Assembly: GCA_903772945.1 (NCBI GenBank)
Contig: CAICTM010001867.1
Location: 1 to 21,302 of the forward strand
Direction: 5' to 3'
Source: Seminavis robusta
Lineage: Eukaryota; Bacillariophyta; Bacillariophyceae; Naviculales; Naviculaceae
Length of the DNA: 21,302 nt
The position numbers were made by a program, and so were the translations under genes. The notes under the pieces were generated by a model. It was not told the origin of the DNA, made no database searches, and saw nothing but the letters and a program-made list of their open reading frames with translations. Positions 1 to 8,952 of the stretch are shown piece by piece (position 1 is the stretch's first letter; each line of letters begins with the position of its first letter).

Positions 1-1805
1 CGATCATGCCCTTCCGGTGAACCAAGGAGGGTATGGACATAGCGGATGGAAGGTGTGCCTGTGCTCTACAGGACACCGTTGGGGTGGAGAGTTGCCGAGG
101 GGTGTAACGTGTGAGTGACATAGTGCAGAGTTAACAGACTTTTTTCGATACCCCAAACTAACACACTCTGTTCTACACGTATAAAGCACCAGCAACTCTC
201 TAGCCCGACACAAGTTAACAGCCATGGCTATTGCGAACACACACATCCACTGCACGGGTCTCTACATGGCCGGTGAGTCTAACTGCAGCGGCATGGAGCT
301 AACGGCATCGGATCATTGTCGGTGGATAGAATAGGCTCGATAAAGTCTGAAATAACACGAGAGTTTTCCGGGTTACCTCCCGCTGACGTGCAGACCTGGT
401 GGTACCTCCTTAATGAAGGGGTTTGTAAGGGGCTAGTTGATCCAAAATTCGGCAGCACCACACTCTCCAAGAAACAGTAGCAAGACATTTTTTGATGATC
501 TTTATCCGGTGGCTTTTGGTCAGGTTGGTAAAGCTATTGGTAAAGCATACCCCTAAAGATGGCTACACAGCTTCACCTTGCCATGACAAATAAGACCTCA
601 ACAGCTTTGAAAAAGCTATGGAACGAAAATGAGATGGGGCGATCTACACCTGGTAATCGATTTTACCACACCAGAAACAATGAAAGGGGAACCATTGATT
701 GTTGTCATTACAGAATATGGGGTATCAGCCATGCGCCCCCACAACATTTTGCACCACTGAAGAGACAGATGCTTTCTTGACAAAAGACAGAAAGTGGGCT
801 GAAGTCCTTCCACTCCACGTTCCTTTTCTCTTGGTCCACTCTCATCCCATTAAGGATCACCATGCTGGTTGATTGCTCCGGTTGTTGCATCTTCGTGGAT
901 GTCTTGCATGGCTGATCAGTGGTGGTGGCTGTGGTTTGGGAGAGATAGATAATGTAAGTGGATAAGAGATACTGCTGCCAGAGAATAATGGCAGCCCGTT
1001 GAATTTTGCCTTCTACAACACAAAGCACGAAGAACTCATTTCGTTGCCTCGGCTCGATGGGTAGACGACTGTGGTTGTAGAGGTGCCATTGTCTGAGTGT
1101 GGAGCAAAAAGGGCACAGCTCTCACGTTTTGATGGTTGAATTTATGGCTGGAACTGAAGAGGAGGACACTTTGTTTCGTGCGACGGAGAGTCAGTCAGGT
1201 TGACTGTTTACTCTCTTTTAACCCGTTAGACAAGGACCAGTTGACCAGCAACAAATTCAATTCTCCCTCTTCTGGTACAAGAAATAGCCATAGGAATTGC
1301 CTCAGAATGTGGAAAAATCATGTTGCTGCTGTGGATATGGCTTTTATGCATTCATTCCCACAAACTATTCCACATACTAGTACTGTACATACCGGTAGGC
1401 GGGTTGACAACACACATGGACGCTGATGATCGATCCAGCCCTCTTTCTTTTTCATTAGTTCCACACTAGTACCTTTACTCTATCGCGATGATGCTATCTC
1501 CTCTTCTTGACAGCCGCTACTCCTCTTGAAAACATCTCCGCCATTACAGGCTCCTTTTGCTTGACTTGGCTTGAAGCAGTGGCAGTGAGCTTCTTCCGTT
1601 CAACGGGTCCATTCGATGACTTCGCGTCGGAGCAATCGACCATGACGCCTCTTTCACGAGCGAATGGAGCGAAGCAACAACAAATGCCTCCACAATGGCA
1701 CTGACTGGAAACAACCGGTGGTTCGATGTCATGCATCTCAGAATGAACCGAGTGCCTCCGCGAATGCCACATCACCACCAAGGAAAGAGAATGAATCAAC
1801 ACAGC

Positions 1806-2180
1806 GTTGCTTCCTGGATAGTTTTGTTGGGAGGGAATGCATGCTAGTGGAAGCAGTTCTTCTTGTGGATAAATGAGTTGTAGTTTTGTTTTTTGTGGTG
1901 TAAGCAGACAGCTGGATTGTGCTCTTCCAACGTGCCATAGTTTTCCACATACACCAAAGTCTCTTTTCCAACCACTGTATTGCACAGTTTGGACCATTCA
2001 TGTTCTGTCCTGTTTGGCATCGACGCTATCCATACCAACCTCGCCACAGCTCAGTTCACTTGTGCTTTCTTGTGGGGGAAAGTCCAACTGTAGTGTTGCT
2101 TCTTGAATGACATTGTTCTTGGAAGGGAATGCATGACTGTTGTCATGAATGAGTGGAAGCAGTGCTTCTTGTGGATGAAT
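1806..2180. repeat. Diverged direct duplication of an approx. 75-85 bp block
   Basis: The segments at about 1806-1877 and 2096-2180 share the same ordered words: GTTGCTTC, a TTGTT block, GGGAATGCATG, then AGTGGAAGCAGT, then CTTCTTGTGGAT. The second copy carries about 14 extra bases after GCATG. On the minus strand both encode a similar peptide (IYPQEELLPL and IHPQEALLPL), so this may be a decayed coding repeat, but no gene is evident around it. Confidence 0.6.
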
Positions 2181-2334
2181 CGCTGGCATGGCCTTTACTA
2201 TGACAATGCTGGGTGGGAAATCAAATGAATATTCAGTTCCTTCAGACTGTCACTCGAGCCGGTTGTGCCCTGCTCTGATTTATTTTTGATGCTGCTGTGA
2301 ACAAACCAGTCCTGACGCACTTGTCCACATACAG

Positions 2335-2391
2335 CACCGTCTCCCACTTGGTACACCGTCTCCCACTTGGTACACCGTCTCCCACTTGGTA
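2335..2391. repeat. Three perfect copies of a 19-bp tandem repeat
   Basis: The unit CACCGTCTCCCACTTGGTA occurs three times without change at 2335-2353, 2354-2372 and 2373-2391. The identity of the copies suggests a recent expansion. The array abuts one end of the dispersed repeat at about 2385-2515. Confidence 0.95.
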
Positions 2392-2515
2392 CTATTCCCA
2401 GCCCTTTTGTCATGATCACGGAACATGACGGGCGGTACTTCGTTCCTTGGTGCTTTTTCATGCTGAGAAGTTTAATGGCAGCGATGCTTTGGGAGCTGGT
2501 GTTGATGCTTCTGGC
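2385..2515 (-). repeat. Dispersed repeat, copy 1 (inverted relative to copy 2 at 15190-15330)
   Basis: Read on the minus strand this segment aligns with the plus strand at about 15190-15330. Shared words include CATGATCACGGA, GGCGGTACTTC, ATTCCTTGGTGCTTTTTC (one change) and GTGTTGATGCTTC on the complementary reading. In plus orientation it encodes the peptide VMITEHDGRYFVPWCFF, matched in copy 2 by VMITEHDRRYFIPWCFF. Differences between copies fall at silent and replacement positions, so coding selection is not proven. The 19-bp array sits on its left side. It is probably a fragment of an unidentified mobile element. Confidence 0.7.
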
Positions 2516-2614
2516 TGGCCTTGACTCTATTATTACAGCTACTAGTACTGTATTACATGTACCCGACTCGTCACTCGACTCTCTCACCTCCATGGGCAGC
2601 ACTGGCGCAGATTT

Positions 2615-2634
2615 GACTCGACTCGACTCGACTC
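2615..2634. repeat. (GACTC)4 microsatellite
   Basis: Four consecutive GACTC units, with looser copies just upstream around 2565-2583. Confidence 0.9.
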
Positions 2635-2985
2635 GTCTCCACTTTGTGGCGGGAATTTCAAAAAATGAAGAAGGAAGGTCATGTGTAAAGCTGGTTGCTG
2701 CGACCAGTGACTGGACCAGTCCTGTGAAAAGATCTCCATGGAGCCTCACGCCATTTCCCACCATTATTCTTCGGACAACATCTCCCTACTAAACGACAAT
2801 TGTTCAATTGTTTCCGTGTGCTGTCGATGCTGCATCATTTCCCGTCTTCATCTAGACTACCTGATAGCTACTGGTGGCAGATAGTGAAGTGCCTGCCTTG
2901 GTGTTGGTTTACCAGACAGATTGATTAGTTCTGGGTGCCACAGAAAACACTGCAAAAAACCGTAATCGTGGCAAAGTCATTGAAG

Positions 2986-5300
2986 ATGGTCAAGTTGGGT
3001 CTCTTAGTGACCTTGCTCTTCTTGTCCTTTAGCGTGGCGCAGGAGTGCGATTCCAATGGGAATTGCGATACTCATGAGAGATGCAGTGTCTGGGTTGGTA
3101 AGTCTGAATGGTGATTGTCATGTTGGTATTTGGTTTTCAGCTAAGCGGTCTGTGTTGTTGTTTAATGCATCACAGATGAAGGCGAATGTATCAGGTGAGT
3201 TTGTTTAGGTTTGCTACATTGTTTCTATCTGCTTGAGCAGCAATGGAAAGATATTGCGGCAAGGTGCCATTTTGCCCTCATGACCATCACAACAATTTTC
3301 TACACTCTTGCTTCTTGCTCAGAAATCAAGATTACATGAAGAAATATTGCCCTGTTGCTTGCAAGAATGGTTCCAGCAAAACTGCCAATTCCACCAGTGA
3401 TTGCAAGGATTTGCATCCGCGATGTCGCATCTGGAGAGAATTGGGAGAGTGTTTGGAAAACCCAAGCGATATGAATCGATACTGCAAAAAGAGCTGCGAT
3501 ACGTGTAAGGAAATTTCCGATGTGGATGAATCTTCCCTCTGTCTTGATAAGAATGAAACATGTGCCTTTTGGGCATCCAAAGGGGAGTGCATTGCAAACC
3601 CAGGCTTCATGGAGATGAATTGTGCCAAAAGCTGCAACACCTGTGAGAAAGTTTATGGTATAAAGCCAAGGAAATTGGCAGGCAAAAAAGAGCAGCTGTT
3701 GGACTGGAGTGAAGAGGTGGGGGTACGACAAAGTGCTGTTGGCACAGAAACAGAAAGCACATTGGCCAGGGTTCTAGCTTCCAAAAAGTATTGGGAAGGA
3801 GAGGCTGCTGAAGCCTTGCCGTCAGATCTCATTGCAAAATGTCGCAATCTTCATGGGCTGTGTTCCTTCTGGGCTTATTTGGGTAGGTTTATTCTTTTTG
3901 ATGTTGAAGGTTTCCATCTGTGCAGTGGTTCCATGCAAAGATCGATTGTTTGTTGGGTATTGTGACGGGGCTTTGCTTGCTCAACTGTGCCTCTATTGTG
4001 ATGTTCGCTGGGATCTATCTGGTACAGGTGAATGCGACAAGAATCCGGCCTACATGGCGACGAATTGTGGACCGGCTTGCCACACTTGCCATCTCATTGA
4101 TATCAAAACCCGCTGTCCACGCCTTGAAGATGCGAGGCCCGGACTGCAACCTGGGTCACTCAACAAAATGTTTGAGCGAATTGTAAGAACAGCTCCTGGA
4201 AACAACACAGAGAACTCCTGGACCAACGACATCAAAAGAAGCATGGAAGAGCTCGGGACACCGCCTTACACTGTCACAGTACACTCACGTCCCAGTGAAG
4301 AACCGGCTACCCAAGTTGACCCTGACTTGGACAAATCACTGCCACCTTGGGTGATCACATTCGACAATTTTATGACTGAAGAGGAATGTGATGCCATGAT
4401 TCAACTCGGCTACAAATACAAATACAAAGTTTCTGAGGATGTGGGAGCGGAAAAGGCTGATGGGACATTTGGATCCATACAAAGCAAGCGGGGTACTTCT
4501 GAAAAGGCATGGTGCTCCAGCCGTGGTGGTTGTCGCGAGGAAGAAATCCCTAGTCGCATCCATGAGCGAATTGCCCGAGTGCTCGATATTCCAGCACAGA
4601 ATAGGTTCGTCACTCTGGATGGTTTGCTTTGATTGTTACACTTGTTCTGCCCACACCGTGTCTTCCTTCTGATTTGAACCCTTTCGTTCTTGGAGCAGTG
4701 AGGACTTTCAAATCTTGAGATACGAGAAGAATCTGTCCTATCGGTAAGAGCCAACCTCACATCGCGCAACAAAGCCATTGGCATAGCCATGAGTTCGTGC
4801 CCATTCTCAAGTTTGCTGTGCTTGTCCCTCAGAACACTCCACGACTACATCCCGCACCAAAAGGACAGACAGGTGAGTGAGAAATGTGGTGACAGTGGCG
4901 ATTGCGAATTATTTCCTTTTCACTAATGCCTTCAATCGCTTAAAAAGTGTGGACCACGGATTCTTACTTTCTTTATGGTACGATAAGAGTTGCATGAGCC
5001 AGTTCCACGACAAAGAAATGCAATGTTTGACAACTCACAAACCATAACACCTTGTACTGGTAGTATTTGAGCGACGTTGAAAAGGGTGGAGGTACAAACT
5101 TTCCCCAATTGGATATTATAGTTGAGCCGAAGAAAGGCAGGGCATTGCTATGGCCCAGTGTCTATGATTCAGATCCCTTCAGGTCGGATTCGAGGTTTTA
5201 CCACCAGGCACAAGCTGTGGAGGAAGGCGCCAATTATGCCGTCTATGGTTGGATTCACATGTATGACTATGTCACTCCGCAGGCCAAAGGTTGCAACTAG
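2986..5300 (+). CDS. Secreted prolyl 4-hydroxylase-like protein with four ShKT domains
   Basis: I read eight exons: 2986-3097, 3176-3194, 3323-3882, 4028-4604, 4699-4743, 4833-4872, 4948-4977 and 5064-5300. All introns are GT-AG and the joined frame gives 539 residues. Residues 1-19 form a signal peptide (MVKLGLLVTLLFLSFSVAQ). ShKT domains lie at about 21-57, 71-105, 117-151 and 217-251, each with the C-x2-W...GEC..N pattern. The prolyl 4-hydroxylase domain spans about 335-530. Such enzymes hydroxylate proline in secretory proteins using Fe(II) and 2-oxoglutarate, acting in the ER or outside the cell. The family signature DYIPHQ...CGPRILTF...EKGGGTNFP is clear. However, the first ligand of the HxD motif is Leu440 (TLHDY), and the 2-oxoglutarate-binding Lys ten residues after His508 is Asn518. 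Asp442 and His508 remain. The protein may therefore be inactive or altered. The start is fixed by the signal peptide; an internal Met at 3243 lies inside intron 2. Splice sites are predicted by eye. Confidence 0.88.
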
Positions 5301-7108
5301 TGTAAATCAACCAATGCGAATGTCAACCATATCACCTTGGAATAGTTCCAGTCTCTCGATAGGTCGTGCCTCACGTGAGCAACTATTCCGTGAGTAGCAA
5401 TAACGAAAGTTTTTATTAGAAAAGTGTGGATTTCTGCTAGTCCGCTGCTGATGGTGCTTGCTTCGATCAAGCAACTCAGTTCTCATTGACTAATTTCTCC
5501 TAGCGACAACGGAATCCAACTCCTGGGGCCGCCGCTTTCAAAGCGTGCCAAGTCCATACAACTTGTGCGAGTTTTGGCAAATAGCCAGTTGCACACAGAA
5601 CCCCCAAGGGCCTATACGAGGCACATTCGTTTTCATCCGACAAAAGCCACAGCTGCATTTTCAGCTTGCGCGTTGATGGCAAAGAGACCCTACCCGAGCT
5701 GGAGTAGTGGATTGTAGACAGCGTGCGCGATACAACTCTCCGTCAAGGACACAGCAAAACGAACCACTTGCGGTATCCTACCTTGCAACAAAGAGTAGTG
5801 AAGAGTGTCAGAAGGAGCAAACAGCAAGACGAAATTATGGACAAACCATCCAGAGCTTCGTTCAGAACAAAATTAACAGGAAACAACAAGCTTTCTACAT
5901 CGTCCAATGCCATTTTGACAAATTCCTCGTAGTGAGCTGGGTGCGTTGTCATCATTTCGAAGAATCTGGGAAAACTAGGGCCAAGAGATGCAACGAGTAG
6001 ACTCACCAAATGAATCATGTCAGCCTTGTAACGGATTGTTTGGGTTTCTGCCAAAAGAGAGCTGTAAAAAGCACCGAAATCAAAAAGTGAGAGTAGAAAA
6101 AGGAACCATTGAACCATGCCACAACTCAGCTCCAAGATGTCATCTTCGATCAATTAAGAATAATTTACTTGAACTTTCTCTTTCACAAACAGTCAGCCTG
6201 GGGCGGCATCCAAGTTGGTCTATCACTTCGAAGTACATACATCCAGAAACAATGGAATGATTTGAGCAGTTGACACGTACATTTTCTCTTGATGTGACCC
6301 TACCGGTAGCTAGTCCATCCTAACAAAGATGGCAGAAGAGACAAGCAGCGTTGGTTGAGACAAGAGTTTTGGCTAAGAGGGCCAAAACAACCAACAAACA
6401 AGCGAATGAGTCAATGTAACTATGACAAATAGCAGTCAGCGCAACCGCGCATAACACAGCTGCTCCTGGGAAAGCTAAAAAGCAGTCTTTTCCTCCTCAT
6501 TCATTTATTCAAACCAACCAACCACAAACAGTCCAACGAACGAGGATATGATGATTCGATTCGATCCGATAATATATTATGGAGATCAGATTCATCAATT
6601 GAAGCGGACAATGCCTCATCAAGAAGGGGAATCCGAAGAAGTCTCATGCATCGTCCTTTCGAATCGAAGCTCTCTCTTCGCCGCTGTTCGGAGGGCAGAA
6701 TCGACACGACCAGAACTCACTTTCAAATCACTGCCATGATGCCTTCCAAGATCATTGTGTCATCCTGTTATCATCTCAAGAAGATGCAAGCCACCGAGTG
6801 GAAGATTTCCATTGTGAGCCTTTCTGTCTCCGGTGGCTACTAGCTAGCTCTTGGTGGCGGCAGAAATAAATGAAGGGTGCGGAAGACACATTTTTGGTGC
6901 TGCGCGCATTGCGCGTTCGCGATTATTTGACATTCGTGAATAGAACAGTCTGCTGAGACGTGCTTTCGAGGCTCTTGGGTTTGTTTATGCTTGTTGACGC
7001 CGCAGTAGCTAAGTCAATGATCACGAGACAGCCGCAAACCAGCTCCCAGGCCTTCAGACACAGCAAAACAATACCGGTACACAAGTGCCGAGGGGTTGGT
7101 TCACCCCA
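5301..7108. other. Intergenic region, mostly non-coding
   Basis: The first 100 bases or so are probably the 3' UTR of the prolyl 4-hydroxylase gene. The rest has only short open frames. The one protein-like stretch, on the minus strand at 5743-6153, is listed separately. Copies of the TACCGGTA palindrome occur at 6301-6308 and at 7072-7079, the latter 30 bases before the start of the next gene. Confidence 0.5.
5743..6153 (-). CDS. Uncertain ORF of 136 codons; function unknown
   Basis: This minus-strand frame contains a plausible amphipathic stretch (KADMIHLV ... FVKMALDDVE ... NFVLNEALDGL). By eye it faintly recalls the helical core of Ufd2-type E4 ubiquitin ligases, which has an F-V-N-x-L-I-N-D ... 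L-D-E-x-L pattern, but the match is too weak to name it. A good splice donor (GTGAGT) and acceptor (TTTTCCCAG) sit inside it about 41 bases apart, but using them would break the protein-like frame. Downstream, the frame becomes a run of hydrophobic, cysteine-rich residues and ends without a recognisable domain. It may be a small real protein, a fragment of a decayed gene, or chance. Confidence 0.22.
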   Translation of the reverse strand: MIEDDILELSCGMVQWFLFLLSLFDFGAFYSSLLAETQTIRYKADMIHLVSLLVASLGPSFPRFFEMMTTHPAHYEEFVKMALDDVESLLFPVNFVLNEALDGLSIISSCCLLLLTLFTTLCCKVGYRKWFVLLCP

Positions 7109-8795
7109 ATGTTGAATGAGAAAATGGTTGACGCCCTTGGCGATTTCGATCAGGGAGATATTTGGATCAGCAAGATCTTTCCCTTCCTGGGGATGGGACA
7201 TTACGCAATGGTGGCCGGGGTCTGCAAAGAACTGAAAGAATGGTACAAGGCGTATTGCGCCTCCGTGGAGTGTCCTCCCAGAGTGTGGAATTTCAGAAAG
7301 TACGTCAGAGTTAGTATCCTGGCAACAACCACAAGTACATTTTATGGTTCCGTCTTTGCAACTGTAGCTTGTGCCGAATACTGGTACACCCGGACCCATG
7401 GCACACTCACGAGAAAACTCCGGGCTGCCGTGTGCTCTAAAGCTGCGAGAGCTGGGAGTATCGATGTTATGCGATGGGCGCTCCAAATGGGGTTCACATG
7501 GGATGAAAACACATGTGCTACTGCTGCTGGCTGTGGATACCTAGAAATGGTTAGGTGGCTGCACCACAATGGTTGTCCATGGGATGCATCCACTTGTACC
7601 GAAGCTGCTGCAGGTGGCCATTTGGAGGTTATAAAGTATGCTCATGATAACGGTTGTCCCTGGAATTCAATGACCTACTCCAATGCTGCAGAAAACTGCA
7701 ATTTTGAAGTGATCAGATATGCCCACGAGAATGGTTGTCCTCGGGATGCAGAAACCTGCAATAAGGCTGCATCTGCGGGTAATCTCAAACTGGTGAAATG
7801 GCTTAATGAAAATGGTTTTCCATGTGATGGAGAGACGTGCGGTCGATTGGCAGCCAGAGGTGGTCATCTTGATGTGCTCAAATGGCTTCATGAAACAGGT
7901 TTTCAATGGTATCGGTTCACTTGCACTGCTGCTGCAAAATTTGGCCACCTGGACTGTCTCGAATTTGCCCATGAAAATGGTTGTTCATGGAATAGAAACA
8001 CGTGCTCCCAAGCTGCAGGAAGAGGCCACTTGGACTGCCTTAAGTTTGCCCATGAAAATGGTTGTCCATGGAATGAAACGACCTGCTTTCTTGCTGCTAA
8101 AAGGGGTCATCTTGAATGCCTGAAGTATGCACATGAAAATAGCTGTCCGTGGGATGAATCAGTGTGCCTTGTGGCTGCTAAAAAGGGTCACATTGAGTGC
8201 CTGAAGTATGCCCACAAAAATGGTTGCCCTTGGGATCAATCAATCAGCCATTCAGCAGCAAGAAATGGCCATTTAGACTGCCTCAAATTTGCCCATGAAA
8301 ACGGATGTCCGTGGGATGACAATGCTTGCACTGTTGCAACAGAAAACGGCCACTTTGAGTGCCTGAAATTTGCACACGAACATGGTTGTCCATGGGATGA
8401 AACAACTTGCTCTGCTGCTGCTGCTGCCGGAGACGTTTCAACATTGCGATGGCTCCATGAAAACGCCTGTCCATGGGATGAACGGACTTGCAATGCTGCA
8501 GCTGCAGGTGGTGATTTGTCAACATTGCAATGGCTCCATAAAAATGGCTGTCCCTGCGATGAAGGAACCTGCAAAGCAGCTGCAAAACAAAGGGGAATTC
8601 AAAACGCTCAAGTGGCTACATGAGCAGAGTTGTGCTTGGGACAAGTTCACCTGCTTAGAAGCTGCAAAGTTTGGTGATTTGGAAATTGTGATGGGGATCA
8701 ATGATAATGGCTGTCCTTTGGATGAAGAAACTCGCAGCATGGTTGCTGCGCTGGGGTTGGTTGTATTAGATCGAATCGAATCCAGGAAGCGATAA
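7109..8795 (+). CDS. F-box-like protein with 27-residue ankyrin-like repeats, interrupted by a frameshift
   Basis: The first ATG (7109) opens a frame that ends at 8621-8623 (504 residues). The N-terminus has an F-box-like helix bundle (ISKIFPFLGMGHYAMVAGVC), typical of substrate adaptors of SCF ubiquitin ligases; that assignment is tentative. From about 7438 there are sixteen repeats of 27 residues with the pattern AA..GHL.CLK.AHENGCPWDE.TC. They resemble the short ankyrin-like repeats known from diatoms, other protists and some giant DNA viruses, and probably bind protein partners. Repeat 15 is cut by an extra base in the AAA run at 8589-8591. In the other frame repeats 15 and 16 continue in phase (FKTLKWLHEQ ... 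LEAAKFGDLE) and end at TAA 8793-8795, giving about 562 residues. The break is either a sequencing error or a recent mutation. Family role is inferred, not shown. Confidence 0.85.
7438..8733 (+). repeat. Sixteen tandem 81-bp coding repeats
   Basis: The repeats are in frame with the gene above and highly regular in length, each encoding 27 residues. Units 7-12 (about 7924-8409) are the most alike at DNA level, with recurring GCCCATGAAAA and TGTCCATGGGATGA words. This suggests that the middle of the array expanded most recently. Confidence 0.9.
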
Positions 8796-8952
8796 GACTG
8801 ACTAGTACCGGTAGGAGCAACTGAAGTGTGTCGAATAGTACGAGACTGTTTCCGCAAATCATGGAGGGAGTGCCTTTTGCGTCTAGTACATGTACTGTAA
8901 GCCAAGAGAACGACACTCATGCATAAGATGAGCGATTAGTACTGTTACTTGT

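Larger units (their letters stand above)
1..2985. other. Repeat-rich stretch without a convincing gene
   Basis: I see no gene here that I can defend. Open frames are short, lie on both strands over the same bases, and match no family I recognise. The best protein-like stretch is a plus-strand frame of about 65 codons ending in TAG near 478, with the segment VQTWWYLLNEGV, but it has no start codon or clear splice signals. It could be a fragment of a decayed mobile element. The region holds a duplicated block (1806-1877 and 2096-2180), a three-copy 19-bp tandem repeat (2335-2391), one copy of a dispersed repeat (about 2385-2515), and a GACTC microsatellite (2615-2634). Confidence 0.55.

Noticed and set aside
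1494..1997. 167-codon minus-strand open frame
   Set aside because: It overlaps several other open frames on both strands, spans part of the local duplication, and has no recognisable domain.
3243..3322. In-frame ATG at 3243 as start of the P4H gene
   Set aside because: This stretch is intron 2. The spliced upstream exons give a signal peptide and complete the first ShKT domain, which the 3243 start would lack.
5562..5608. Plus-strand peptide NLCEFWQIASCTQNPQ resembling half a ShKT domain just after the ShKT-P4H gene
   Set aside because: Cys spacing is one residue short, no other ShKT cysteines follow, and the frame soon ends. A possible intron (donor near 5391, acceptor at 5503) could link it to a short upstream frame, but that is not enough to call a gene.
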